NCBI GenBank assembly: GCA_037903355.1
Contig: JBAJFE010000014.1
Span: 4,464,001 to 4,528,000, forward strand
Reading direction: 5' to 3'
Origin: Trichuris trichiura
Taxonomy: Eukaryota > Nematoda > Enoplea > Trichinellida > Trichuridae
Length of the DNA: 64,000 nt
Position numbers and translations under genes: made by a program. Shown piece after piece: positions 1 through 11,752 of this stretch; within the stretch, counting starts at the first letter, position 1; every line of letters starts with the position of its first letter. The notes beneath the pieces are model-generated. The model saw nothing but the letters and a program-made list of their open reading frames with translations. It was not told the DNA's origin and did not search any database.

Positions 1-989
1 TGAAGAAACTGCAGCTGCATCGCATTTTCGTAATCACTGCAGATGAAGATAATGAAAAGTTAGCCCCATCGTAAATTATCATAGTGAAAATGTTGAGTAT
101 GAAATAAGCACGACCTCGAGGAGAGAGTACGGTGTGGTCTGATTAGGTGACTATCTTCAAAGACCTCCACTGGAACGTAACGAAGCAAGTGTAAATGAAG
201 TCAACAAAAGTAGTGCGCCTTCTCTTTTTACTTTCTATTAAAAAAGGCGCAAGCTTGCTCTGAACTTGATTTACTTTGATTTTAGTCACGGAAAACTTGT
301 ACACTAACCATAGCCTGTAATGTGCACTACTTTCGAAAAATCTAATTTGCACTTGAAATTCTATGCAACGTACCTTTTCTACAAGCAGGAATCGCAAATT
401 TTGTTCACAGAATTGAGATAAGAGTGTTTACTAGCATCTACTCTGATGCTCCAAGCGCAGGGCAAAAAACAAATTGTGCCTTGCTAGAAAAGATTACATA
501 ATGTCGGAAAGAATTGCTTTCCACTAAAGTTAATTCGCAAAATCTCCATCAGATAACAAACGATTGCTGAACGATTTGGTCCGAGTTTATCAGCAGAAAT
601 TAGTTACTGAAGACAGGATAGATTTGAGTGGAACCCCATGATTTTTTCATGAAATATTGCAATGTCTTACTAGAAAGAAAAAGTTCATTTAGAGACCAGA
701 GCCTTGAGATAACATGTGACCCGCCATCATCAGCGTGTGATGAATGAGTTGTAGGGAGGGAGTGAGACTATAATGAATATTATAAAATGAGAGCGAAGAC
801 AGCACTTTAGGACAAACTTACAGGTCGGCTTCGCTTTGCACAACCTCACTTTGGACGAATTCGTTCAGTGCGCAAAACAAAATTAACACATGGTCTCACT
901 TTATACTGTAGGATTTTTGCTTCGTACGAGCTTGAGCGTCAGGATTTGCACAAGCTCTTGGAAAAACGACAGGAGAAGGTACTGCTTCC
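1..989. other. no supportable gene
   Basis: AT-rich sequence with only short frames on either strand. No protein family, RNA gene or repeat structure was recognised here. Confidence 0.5.
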
Positions 990-1391
990 TTGCTTGGATT
1001 CAGGAGAAAGTACAATGTAAAAAACGCAATCGAGAACGTTCATCGCGTATGGCAGCAAGCGCCTGGAGCTCTAATCTTCCGACGTCACACAGGGGAGCAG
1101 ACGGATTCCTCCGCGCTTTTCCGGGCCACATTCGAAAAAATCACGGAGTTAGATACAAAAACACTGAGGTTCAGTGAGCTAAACGCGGCAAACATCGAAA
1201 AGATGTCTGTTTCCCAGGAGGAAGAATTGTCTAACGATGACCTGCACAAGTTAGAGCAGGAAAATGCATCAGAGGAAGAAAACGAAGATGAAGAAGAAGA
1301 AAGCGCGCTTGATAATAAGAAAACTGATGAGCTGCCTGTTAGAGGTCTTGAAAAAATGCTTTCCGTGGTCGAGGACTTGAAACAAAAGTGA
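990..1391 (+). pseudogene. possible Tigger/jerky-type transposase C-terminal fragment
   Basis: A 133-codon frame without a convincing start (it opens at TTG). It reads NVKNAIENVHRVWQQAP, then LSNDDLHKLEQENASEEE, then a run of acidic residues and a short tail, ending at TGA. This resembles the end of Tigger (pogo superfamily) transposases, where an aromatic helix is followed by an 'LTNEDLLELE' motif and an acidic stretch. No DDE domain is seen upstream, so this would be a relic. It could also be an unrelated acidic exon; the assignment rests on pattern memory only. Confidence 0.35.
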
Positions 1392-2435
1392 TGGATATTG
1401 ACTAGAATATCCATCGTTGCATGCAAGTTAGGCGAGCAATAGTTCCAAGAATGTCTACGAAGAAAAGACGAAAGTCAAGTCAGCACAGCCTAATTTGTTT
1501 CTATTCTTCCGAGCCAAGGAATAAAAATTTGCAGCCTAAAAGCCTTATTCTTTAAAGCAGTTATGTTGCTTTTCTGCGGCTTTATTAAACTTCATTTGAT
1601 GTTGTCTACTATTGTAATCACACGTGTTGACCACCAAGTGAATAGGCAGTACATTTGGCTGAGGGCTCCAGCAAACGAGGGATATAAAACTTTAAGAACC
1701 GCACTCTTGCATTGTCCTCTGCATGCACCTTCAGTGTTACAGCATCTAAACTGTTTCTTTGGATAACCAGTGGGTTAATCCCCCTTTCATAACAATTTAG
1801 CTCATTTCTGGCGGAAATTCCGTTCCAGTTATTATACTTCCTATGCTGTGGTGACCTCACATAAGAGGATTTCGCCCGGTTCGAAATATTTCTACTAACC
1901 ATTCGTCGTACAAAGCGAGGTTGACTTGTATTAAAAATTTTAGAAAACAGTGATGACCAAAAGGCTGCCCCCTTAACTATTGGGAAGTTAACAATTCAAG
2001 TTTGACCAATTTCACCAAAAAGTTTGTCTAAAAAAGAGAAGTCAGCCTTAAGTAACAAGTAGCGGTTTTCCTGTTTCCTTATCCTGTTTGTCCCATACCT
2101 TTTCCTTTGTGAAGCCATGCATCACTTGGCCTAGAAACAAGGTCCAAACTTAGCAACGTAGATCGTATTTGTGTGCGAGGCTATTCCGTTAAGAGAAAGC
2201 CTCTTTCGTGTTCTACAGCGGAGAGCGGTTTTCGCTGCATTGAATATAAAGATGTTGCTCACATAACAACAAAAAGACTGAAGTCTGCAACATTTACGTT
2301 GAGTCGTTGATGTACCTATCAGTCCGTTTCCAAAATAGTGTGAGCGGTTCAGCGAAGACATATGCTCACAGAACCGGCGAATGAAGTAATTGTTTATCTC
2401 ATTCATGTATTATGCATAGCACTACCATTTGAGTT
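1392..2435. other. no supportable gene
   Basis: Only short overlapping frames. Nothing recognised. Confidence 0.45.
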
Positions 2436-2650
2436 CTTGAAAACTGGATGCTTTGTAACGGTTTGGAGTTTCATAGTGTGTTTGATCTTCTACGGCTTTC
2501 CCCGTTCTAATCTGCTTTGGTATCTGTAATTCAGACGAAACAATTGCTCTACCAGCGGGTGGATGAGCGATTATTAGGAAAAAATTTGAACAGTACCAAT
2601 GCACTCAACTTTATTATCAGAGCTTTCGGAACGCTCTCAGACGTTCGATG
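2436..2650 (-). repeat. dispersed hammerhead-like element, degenerate copy
   Basis: On the - strand this shares a body with the copies near 36.7 kb, 38.5 kb and 51.7 kb: the 3' half of the core (GTTCCGAAAGCTCTG, about 2622-2636), then a stretch containing CTAATAATCGCTCATCCA, then a 'TGGTAGAGC' block, then 'CCCGTTACAAAGCA' near 2445. The CTGATGA half of the core is damaged. No long reading frame lies inside. It is recognised only by comparison with the other copies in the window. Confidence 0.6.
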
Positions 2651-3849
2651 TTTTACCCTATTATGGCAAAACAGGAAGACCCCCCAGAAGGAACTACTGT
2701 GTTAAGAATATCGTGTCCATTGATTTCACACTGAATTACGAAGGTCACGGTGAACAGATGTTTGAATTTGCTGATGTTTAAATACAGAAGTTCCCTGGTA
2801 ATATTTTGCAAACGCTCTATCCACCATTCTCCTTCCAATAAAAGTCAGTGCAGAGCAGAAATGACTAGAAGAAAAATGAAGATGGCGTTCTTGATGTGCT
2901 ACTTATCTGTCCACGATAGTTTTAAGGCCATCAGCCGATCCAATAGCCAAAATATCCATAAGCAAACGCGTTTGCTAAATTCTTTCTACAATGAACATGA
3001 CTTTGTTCTGGAATAAATTTATATTTAATAGTTTAAGAAACTTATCAATTATGCTTTTTAATCACGAAAAATATATAGTTTATATGTCTCTGGAACAACG
3101 GAGGAAGCGCAGAACCATTTTTTGCATGCTTCCCATGCCCGTCTCGTCTTGCGCAGTAAGCTTTGCGGGAATAGGAAAACAGTGTATCAGTGCTATAAAT
3201 AACCTTATACTTTCCCTAACAGGAAGGCGCTCTCCTTTTGGAAAAATATTAGAGGATTCTTCTATGATATAAAGAACTTAGATCTTCATCCCAGTGCAAT
3301 CCTCATGAGCTTTGATGTTAAGGTCTTCGCCACACGATAAATATACAACCGTCAGTTTAAAAGGCTTGTAAAACGCAGACACTCCTGAAGCAACGAAACA
3401 AGCAAACTGTTCCATGTAAAAAAAGCAAACTCTTTTCTATATGATTAAGAGAAATCACTTCCTTTCTCAAGAATATTTCTTCGTGCAATGGAAGGGAGCA
3501 TCTATTGGCAACCCTCTCTTTCCTGCAAAAAACTTAAAGCAAGGACCCTATAGACTTTTCTAATAGTAACAGAAGTGGATCTGGAAGACAGGGGAGGAAC
3601 TAGAAGACAAAGGGGCTGCTAAAATATTTAACTAGTGTCAACGGATATTCCTCTGGAGGGGGAGAATGCAAGACCTGCAAGGAATATCAGCGGGAGAGGA
3701 CGCAGTGGGGTTTTGGTGAAACCTGCATTGGCACTTGAAGCATAAAGTTAAAGAATTATGCTTAGAGGACAAGGGAACACACGCATCGAACAGTTCCTTG
3801 CTTCCCGTACTACCCAGCACATACATTGACGTCAACTTTTAGCATAGTA
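2651..3849. other. no supportable gene
   Basis: Short frames only; no recognised protein or repeat. Confidence 0.45.
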
Positions 3850-4035
3850 CAGTAGAACCTCCGAAGTTGACCACCTTTCTGTGTCGACCACCTCCCTAAG
3901 TTGACCGACTTTTGACCACCTGGTTAGTCCGCACGTTAATAATATAATATACCCACAGCCTCTTATGTTGACCACTTCCTATGTTGACCAGTTTTCCCCG
4001 GTCCCTTGGGTGGTCAACTTAGGGAGGTTCTACTG
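3850..4035. mobile_element. Tigger-type miniature inverted-repeat element (186 bp)
   Basis: Begins CAGTAGAACCTCC and ends GGAGGTTCTACTG, a perfect 13 bp terminal inverted repeat. The interior repeats the phrase 'GTTGACCA' several times in both orientations. TA precedes the left end, as expected for pogo/Tigger insertion; the right flank reads CATA, so the right-hand TA is not exact. The same 'TTGACCACC' subterminal words occur at 8686-8760, 11640-11752 and 60746-61068, which ties it to the Tigger family at 8686-11752. Too short to encode a transposase. Confidence 0.85.
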
Positions 4036-7021
4036 CATATGTTTTTCTGAAGCATTTAGATAACCTGTTTCTGCGCCAAATCGTCTTGCCCATGGAAAAG
4101 AAGGTATTAGCTGCCTTCATCTTCTATGACTTTGATAATTTGAGCAGCCGATGATCTTAGGACGATTGCATGCCGAAACCAACCCATTCGAACAATTACT
4201 ATCCTGTCACAATTGCTGTCATAGCAGGAATAGCTGGTATAGAAATAGCCGTTTGGAACCATACTTCTCTTAATCGGAAATTGGCCATGTAGAAACAACT
4301 CTTCACGAAACCTGTTACCCTGGATGCTAGTCCGTTCTGTAATTCGACATCAAAGTAACAGGATATTCCGAACAAACCATGCTTTATAAACCGGAATTTC
4401 ATTTGTTTGGTTTAGAGAAGGAAACCAAGTACGTGAAAACATCTCTGGGCTTTAGAGCATTATTCACATGTTCACATAACGCCCAATCATTTCTCAGGTA
4501 CTATGAGGTCCACTTGCCAGCTGAACGTCAATCACGGCTCCTAGAAGAACTTAAGTTGGACCGCTCAGCGTCGTACGTACGTGACCCAGACAATCATTTC
4601 GTTCACCCTTCCCGTGAATATGTGTCTTTCTTCGCCCGCTTCTAAAATTCTCGAAAATGACTGGTCGAAAACAACTGAAATTTTTGAAAACGACGTTTAT
4701 CACTCAGCATGGATGCTACAGACCCTTGACCTTATTATATTCATGGGTTAGACCGTCAAGGCGTCTGAGTTAGTTGAGCATGCATCACACTGTTTTAATA
4801 GTGGGAGCTTCATCTAAATGAACCATATATCGAAATTCACTTTCTTCTATGGAAGATGAAACAAGTTGCCTATAATTAGCATAACCCTAACGACAACCGG
4901 GTAAACAGACAGAGATAGTATCTTGTCCTTTTGAGTCACGAAAGCGCAGAGCTGCGACAATTCGCGTTGGTTGGTTTCCCCAGCAGGAACCACTCTTTTT
5001 CTACACAGTCATTTTCTGTTTAACAAAAATATTGTCCCGTTACACGACCGAAACCTATTATACTATGACGAAAAAGCGATGGAATGTCTTGACGCCATGC
5101 CTTTGTTCGAACCAGTTAATAGCCTCTTAAAATCCGTATAAATTGTTTTTTCTGGTAGTCAGCGCGTTGCCGTCACACATAAATCGCCTGTTCATCGCTG
5201 ACCGGATTAAAGAATCTATAGTCATTGAAATCATTTAATGAATAACCATAATAAACAACCGCTTTTTCAGCTCTTCATCTGCCGTGTGTAGGGCTGACGA
5301 AGCGTATCTAAGCTCGTCCTGTTGAAAATAATTTGTCTGCTCTGAAGAACCATATCTGCAGGAAATATTTTACCATTTACTAGTGGGGCCCAATTAAAGC
5401 TAGTTGGCAAAAAACAGTTATCTCCTGCAAGGCAATTTATTGATTAAGGCGTACAGAACCTTTGGAATGCCTCTTGTTTGATTATTGAGAAGAAGGTAGT
5501 AGCGAAGCTTCACTATCCCGTTGCACCACAATGCTAATTTAAATAAGTGATTATTAATTATACTTGATGCAAAGCTGCGCATGGCTTAAACTAGAGAACA
5601 GTTCTAGTAGAAAATCTTTAGCCCACATAATACAGCAGAGACACATTGTTCTGGTTTCACAGAAGCACTGCCTCGCTTCCTCAGTTCATTCTTCCCTATT
5701 GTAGTATTACGAAAGTACAGTTGGGTCGCTGGAGGAGTAATACATTCAAAGAAACAAAAATCTCTGAGCCTTTAACCTGAAAGATAGCATGTGTACCACA
5801 GGATAATAGTTATGTGCTGTCTTTCAAATGAAACTTAAATCCAGCTGGTTAGCTGGCTTATTGTGAATTTCTGGAGACCGTGCGTATCTGCATTTGGTTA
5901 CTCTCCGTGCTGGAAGTGTTTCCATACAAACAGAGTTTGCTGTACACTTGTGGTTTAATCATTGCGTATAATAGCAGTCAATTCCGTTTTCTACCTGAAA
6001 AGCAACATTCCTGAAGTATAGATAGAAGTTGTATAAGCGTAAAGAGTTTCGTGCCTGTGTAAGATTTGGATAAGCCACAGGACTTACTTGGTCATAACAA
6101 CATAAAACTAAACTTCATTGCATAAGCTTTTTTCACTCTCCACTTTCAGGGAGGAAGTAAAGTTAACATAAATCATGTGGCGCATTGTAGCAAACACAAA
6201 ACTTTTTATGTCCATCCTATGCAGGAATTAATTAAATTGCTTTGTGCCTTAGTTAAATTTTTATGAAGAATTCGAATCTAATCATGGCAGTTTATCAATT
6301 TAATCAACTGCAGTCACGTAACGATTGCTGTAAAATTTCGAATGAGACACGCAGCGCAGTTAAAACAAATTAATCATGCTGTGCGCCTCAACGCAACTTT
6401 TATGACCACAATTACATGACTATAGCTACGGTAATCAATCTGAAGTAAAACTACATTAGGTTACTAGATAATGAACAAACATTGTCATACTTGTATGGTT
6501 ACGACGGCAGGTACGAAACGTGACCATTGTGGGTAGCCCTTTTAGGCAAACGTACTAACGCTATTCAGGCTCCAACCGCCTAGCTCCACAGCGCTACGCA
6601 GCGGGTGAGATTTCTAGGTTAGGAAATTAAAGAAGAAAGCTACGAGCGTAAGCTAGTAAGGGATAAAGGCAAAGGGGAAAACTAATGTACAACTTAATTG
6701 ACTCTGCGGAAAGAAAAGCAATGAAGATGAATAGGGGCCAAAGGAACAGAAGGAAAGCTAATGCAGAAACAACTATGTAGTAACGAAAGAAAAGAAATTA
6801 AATCGACAGAGAAAAATAGAGTAAACAGAAATAAGAGACCATATGAAGAGCGAAACAAAGTAAAAATATGGAATAAATAAAACAACAATTTTTTAATCAC
6901 AAGGAAAAAAAAGATGACTAGGGAGAGAAAGCAGATTTAACGAAGATAAGAACACTTTACCCAACATCATCTCGCCACTGGGGCGCACTTAAGTGGTCCG
7001 TGAACACTGCACATATACATA
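4036..7021. other. no supportable gene
   Basis: About 3 kb with no recognised family. One 88-codon ATG frame (4379-4645, +) has a fairly protein-like composition but no family match that I can name and no clear splice sites, so it is not called as a gene. Confidence 0.4.
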
Positions 7022-8681
7022 CAGTTGGCCCTCGTTATCCGCGGTTAATTCCTCCCGCACGAAATACGCGGCTGGAGTACAGGCTATTTGACCCTTTTTA
7101 TATGGTATCCTATATAACGCGATGTAACGCTTGCGTCAGGTTAATTCCTCCCGGAATTACGTAACGCAAGCGTCACATCGCGTTATATAGGATACCATAT
7201 GAAAAAGGTCAAATAGCCTGTACTCCAGCCGCGTATTTCGTCTTGCCACTTGAATTGCTTCCAGAACGGTTGTCATTCCTAGCGATTCTTCGAAGCTTGG
7301 TACTACGGAATCTAGCTACGAGATAATGACATCAATGAGACTGCGTTTGTCCAATGGAGCCATCCATCAGAGTCCAGGCCATTAGATGCAAGAAAGAATG
7401 AAAGTAAAATGCTCTTTCTTTAAACTCCTGGGAATCACCTTGCTTTAATGAACTAGGCGATGTACTGGCGCTCAGAATTGGTACAGAGCAGGGGAAACAA
7501 AATACGGTCGGCCCTCGTTATCCGCGGGGTTCTATACAACACGGTTCGTCTAACGTAAAATAGTGACGTCATCGTTTACACTGCAGTACACGAGATAGAG
7601 CCCAGAACGGTCAGTGCTTGCTGCAAGCGTTTGTGGGGAGACGCAGTCACTGAATGAGAGGACTTAGCTGCCATCGATGAGGAGGTCATGGACATAGTGA
7701 ATATTGCCAAGGAGTTGGGAGGTCAGGGTTTCTCCTATATGATAGAAGACGATATCAGAGAGCAAATAGAAGATTGTGGAGAACCGTTCACCAATGAGGA
7801 ACTCGAAGAACTGATGCAATCACCTAAGGGAAGTGACGATGACGATGACGTTATAGAAGACAGAGAAGCTCAGACACCCTCAGATTAGATGCTGCAAAAG
7901 CTTGCCAGTATTTTCCGGCAAGCGCAGGTTCCGAAGGATATGATTGCTGACTACGGTCCATCTATGGAACGTAGCATCATGGTTACATGAGAAATAACGG
8001 TCTCGTTGAAGCCGCTTCAAGTTTTATTCGATAAAGCGAAGAAAAGGGAGAGACAGTTCCTTATAACAATGTTTTTAAATAAAGCTCCGTCAGCTGAGGA
8101 GCCTAACCTTTAAGGCAAGAAGATTCGTTACCAACAATTTCAGGAAACCGTAGGACTAGCTGTTTTCCAGATCTGCGCCCACCTACAGAAAGTGGGTAAA
8201 CTGATTCATGATGCCCCAAACGTTTCTGCCGTAAACGTTTTGCTCTATGTTGATGTGTTCTGTGTGATGTTCACTATTTCTGCTTATGTTCGCCTGTGTA
8301 TTCTATATTTCCCCTGCTGTGTACCCAGTCTGCGCACCAGCACATCGCTTAGCTCATTAAAGCAAGGCGATTCCCAGGCGTTTAAAGAAAGAGCATCTTA
8401 TTTTCATCCCTTCTTGCATCTAACAGCTTGGACTCTGATGGCTAACCCCATTGGACAAGCGCTGTCTCATTAATGTCATTATCTCGTAGCTGGATTTCGT
8501 AGTACTAAGCTTCGAAGGATCACTAGGTATGATAACCGTTCCGGAAGGAGTTCAAGGGGGCAGGACGAAATACGCGGAGGGAATATAAGCCTATTTGGCT
8601 TTTTTCATAGGGTATCCTATATAACGCGGTGTAACGCTCAAAATCCGAGATGAATTAACCACGGATAACGAGGGCCGACTG
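7022..8681 (+). mobile_element. rearranged Tigger (pogo-superfamily) element with duplicated inverted end
   Basis: The ends are CAGTTGGCCCTCGTTATCC at 7022 and its complement finishing CCGACTG at 8681, typical Tigger termini; both flanks read CATA. A further internal terminus (GGTCGGCCCTCGTTATCCG, from about 7506) shows that 7505-8681 is one deletion derivative. The stretch 7205-7480 is a diverged inverted copy of about 8320-8590, so the right end has been duplicated in reverse on the left. Within that duplicate, about 7050-7245 is itself a near-perfect palindrome centred near 7148. Only the transposase tail survives as a frame (7688-7888). Confidence 0.85.
7688..7888 (+). pseudogene. Tigger transposase C-terminal remnant
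   Basis: A 66-residue ATG frame. The segment IREQIEDCGEPFTNEELEEL followed by an Asp run (DDDDD) resembles the acidic C-terminal tail that follows the DDE domain in Tigger transposases. No HTH or DDE catalytic core lies upstream within the element, so it cannot encode an active enzyme. The next stop comes before the right terminus. Identification comes from the motif and from its position inside Tigger termini. Confidence 0.6.
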
Positions 8682-9124
8682 CATACAGTTGAACCTCTGT
8701 GTTTTGACCACTCAACAGGTTGGAAAAAATGGTGAACACAGGGAGGTTGTGGGTAAGTCGCTCAGCTGAATAGATTAGTATATATACGCATTTTATTCTG
8801 TTACACAGCATCTATTGGAGGTCTATTAAATGATGAGGTGCATAAAAATAAAGCCATTGTAAAGTCGTGCATAAGGCTTTTCAGGGGCTAGAATGCTTCC
8901 TGAAAAAAATGTTGATTCCAGTCTGGTGCTCGTTCTTACTACAAACATAAACGGTAAGAGCGGCCACCGCGTTGCCTACCCTGCTGAGCATCTCCGAACA
9001 TTTTTCAGCAGCAAACACAGCTGCTAGCAAGCGACCGATGTCCTCTTCCTTCAGCTTTTGTACCATTTCCGTCTCATTGTCACTTTCCCCCTCTGCGTCA
9101 TCTCCGCCTCTCTGATGTAATCAT

Positions 9125-9245
9125 TTAATACCGCTGAAGGCGGGTCGTGTTTGACCCGAAAGCTCCGGAAAATTTAAAAATTTTCCAACGGGACAAACTT
9201 TCAGTAAAAGAAACCTAACATGAAACTCCCCAGTCCCGTACCAAG
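9125..9245 (+). repeat. hammerhead-like element, monomer inside Tigger
   Basis: The core is at 9134-9161: CTGAAGG, stem CGGGTC (9141-9146), loop GTGTTT, stem GACCCG (9153-9158), AAA. It continues with GCTCCGGA, a locus-specific stretch, AACGGGAC at about 9195, and CAGTCCCGTACCAAG near 9230-9244. These anchors occur in the same order in the copies at 36.0 and 53.3-53.8 kb. It interrupts the 3' part of the Tigger element, so it inserted later. Confidence 0.7.
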
Positions 9246-9304
9246 AAATTGGAAGATTGCTCGTGAGTCAGGAATGGTAGAAGTGGCCACCTCATCATCC
9301 ATTG

Positions 9305-9802
9305 CACGGGTGGGGAACCTTTTTGCTGCCGCGGGCCGTTCAGACGTTTATAAGACCATTCGCAGGCCCTACAGAATGCTCAACCGAAAAACACAGCCTG
9401 CTTTGTTTGCATGTGTGTTCATTTAAGTCACCCCTCGAATAAAGAGAGAAGGCGAGATAAGAACAATACTTCCCGTCGGCAGGCGACCAATGGTCCACGC
9501 TACCGATGCGCACACTATTGCCGCCTACTGCTTCCCTCTGAAAACTAACAGCATCGGTTTGTCGACAGAGAGCCGAGAGCAAGGCGGTCTTCCTAGCCAG
9601 TCTGATGCTCCCTACTTGTTACGCAAAATTTATATTATTACTAGGATTCACATACAATAAATTTATCGCATTTTCGAAAAATAACCTCCCACAGTCACAT
9701 TTCATTGAAACTCGTATGCATGTGCGGTTGCCTCAGCAGGTGGAAGGAATGCTTCGCGGGCCGGGTGGAATAGTCTCAGGGGCCGGACGTTCCCCACCCC
9801 TC
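9305..9802. mobile_element. hAT miniature element nested in Tigger (498 bp)
   Basis: The termini are CACGGGTGGGGAACC at the left and, in inverted form, GAGGGGTGGGGAACG at the right, close to the hAT consensus CAGGGGTGGGGAACC. It is flanked by a perfect 8 bp duplication, ATCCATTG (9297-9304 and 9803-9810), the length expected for hAT transposons. It lies in the acidic-tail region of the Tigger transposase on the opposite strand, splitting that gene. It shares most of its length, in opposite orientation, with 33800-34243. No transposase frame, so it is non-autonomous. Confidence 0.93.
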
Positions 9803-10054
9803 ATCCATTGTAACGAAATCTTCGAAATCTACTCCCTCAATCTCTGCCTCACAAGTCAGACTATCAGGCCGGAGATCAACATCATCCTCTTCGTCTCTGA
9901 CGAATCCAGTTTTCCTGAAGCACTTCTTCATTGCCACTGCTTGAACCATACTCCAGGAAAAGCTGATTCAAAGTACAGCGTCCAAAGCATTAATGGACGC
10001 AGCAATTGAAGTCGCTCCTGCAGACGAGATGGTGACTTCTGCTTTGCTAATTAT

Positions 10055-10810
10055 CTACAGCATAAGCTGGGTCTGGTATTTCGCTTTGAATGTTTTAATT
10101 ACTTTTTGATATAGAGGCTTGGGTTTTGAGGAAGTGATCGGAGGCAGGAACATGAACGTGACGTTTGTGAGGTGCCTCTCGCGGGGATGATTTGGACAGT
10201 TGTCTACTACCAATAAGATAGAACGTCCCATTCGCTTCATCTGTCGGTCGACACTTCTTACCCACTCCTCGAATATGGTGGCTGTCATCTGTTGTGTATT
10301 AAGGTAGCTGGTAGTGTCATTGACATGCTTCTGATATAAGCCTGCACACCGCTGTTACAGCAGTCCTAGTACGCGTCACGCAGTTATTGGGTTTTTCTCT
10401 TCGGGTTGTAGTAAACGTTGTATGCCACGAGTTAACGGGTCCGCATGTACCCCTCAAACATGACATCATCCACGCGCATTTATTTGATCTCTAGGAGACA
10501 GAGAGGTCGTCAGGCCTCAAGTTCTTAACTGCGTGGAGTTTCGCTGATTTACCAATGACCAGAGGTTTCAACTTCTCCCCAACTGCGCTAGCTCAAAGAA
10601 GCACGGTGAAGCGTTCTTTGGAAAGCTTTCCGCTTTTGCGTTTGTCGCCTTTTAGTACAAGGCTTCTATCAGGCATCGCCTTGAAGAACAAGCTGCATTC
10701 ATCAACATTGAAAGTGTCTTCTTCCTTGAAGCCAATGGCGAAAGAACGAAACTTCGCGATGAAGTCGTCCAAGACCTCGACGGGAACTTCGCTAAATTCG
10801 CTACATAAGA
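10055..10810 (-). pseudogene. Tigger transposase DDE domain, stop-interrupted
   Basis: Reading down the - strand: FAIGFKEEDTFNVDECSLFF, then MPDRSLVLKGDKRKSGKLSK, then ERFTVLL followed by TGA, then VGEKLKPLVIGKSAKLHAVK, and finally a frame with FEEWVRSVDRQMKRMGRSIL, LVVDNCPNH and FLPP. These are the ordered blocks of the pogo/Tigger DDE domain. Both visible catalytic aspartates (NVDE and VVDN) are retained, but stops and frame breaks prevent a full protein. Confidence 0.88.
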
Positions 10811-10865
10811 TTATCTGAGAAATTTTATGACAGAGCTTGAACTTCTCGAGCCAACCGCTCGATGC

Positions 10866-11207
10866 TTAAAAACCTGTCGACCTGAATTCCCCGGTGAATC
10901 TTCTAGCAACTTCTTGGATCACCGGGCTAGAGATCCGTACATTAGCTTCTCCCATTTGCTTAAACCAACTTAACGCTGCTTGGTTGACTTGGTCGAGGGT
11001 AGTTCTCCTACTTTTTCGCCGCGCGTCTCCGCTTTCCTTATCATATCTTTCCGAGTACTCACGTTTACGTCTCTGGATGTTGCTAACGTTAGTCTTGCTC
11101 ACATGAAACCGTTCCGCTGTCTTCCTTTGTCTGTTGGTTTTGAGAAAGCGGATAAGATCCACTTTTTCCAACAGTGCCAACTCTCTCGATTCTTTCCGTT
11201 CGGCCAT
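10866..11207 (-). pseudogene. Tigger transposase N-terminal DNA-binding region
   Basis: Starting at ATG 11207 the frame reads MAERKESRELALLEKVDLI, then an HTH segment containing AERFHVSKTNVSNIQRRK, then a second HTH-like region (QAALSWFKQMGEANVRISS, then VIQEVARRF). This is the two-HTH arrangement (CENP-B N-terminal plus Tc5/CENPB-type) of Tigger and jerky proteins, which bind the transposon ends. The frame is lost after about 114 codons; the following DDE region lies in shifted or stop-interrupted frames. Confidence 0.85.
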
Positions 11208-11752
11208 AGTGCAAACTGTAAGCAGCTTGGTAACTGTCACTACATAAGCCGGAATATCTTTACTCGCAAAGACACGTTAAGGCTACCTCCCGCACAGGTA
11301 CAGCAAGGCGAATGAATATAATTGAGCTCGACACAAGTAGGCTCGATTCGTCATATTTCGCGCCATGGAAGAATGCTGCCGACGCCTAGGTGGGAGGTCG
11401 TCTAAACGAGAAAACGCGCAAGCTGCACCGGCGAGCGTAAAAGAAGCACCTTCAAGGCGACGAAACCGTTCTGTTACCGGGAATCTCCAGTGTACGGTAA
11501 TCAAAAACTTCGCTATGTTGAGTAACAAATAGCATATTCAGGAACTGACGGTTAACAGCTGCTAGCGACTGACGCAGTGAAGTGGTAAACTTGTAGAGAG
11601 CAAACAAGCATCGCGTTCATATACCATGTCACGGCTAAAGCGGTCAACTTCCCACTTATGGAGGTGGTCAACGTATAGATGTTGTCCTCGCGCTTATTTA
11701 CGTGCGGGACAACCAACTTGTCAAAATTCGGTCACCTTTGGAAGTTCCACTG

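Larger units (their letters stand above)
8686..11752 (-). mobile_element. Tigger (pogo-superfamily) DNA transposon, decayed autonomous copy, 3.07 kb
   Basis: The termini are CAGTTGAACCTCTG at 8686 and, on the other strand, CAGTGGAACTTCC from 11752; each is directly flanked by TA (8684-8685 and 11753-11754), the target duplication of this superfamily. The transposase runs on the - strand: N-terminal CENP-B-type helix-turn-helix (start ATG at 11207), then the first catalytic block NVDECSLFF and LPDRSL near 10.7 kb, then the second block VVDNCPNH in 10055-10288, then an acidic tail near 9.9 kb. In-frame stops (for example within TVLL*ASA near 10.6 kb, and another near 9.97 kb) show it is dead. 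A hammerhead-like unit (9125-9245) and an hAT element (9305-9802) are nested inside. It is a plausible source family for the miniature elements at 3850 and 60746. Confidence 0.92.

Noticed and set aside
700..750. CATCATCAGCG next to GACCCG near 730
   Set aside because: The order of blocks is wrong for the family and no matching second stem strand follows.
4379..4645. An 88-codon ATG frame on the + strand
   Set aside because: Protein-like composition but no family I can name, no neighbouring exons and no clear splice signals.
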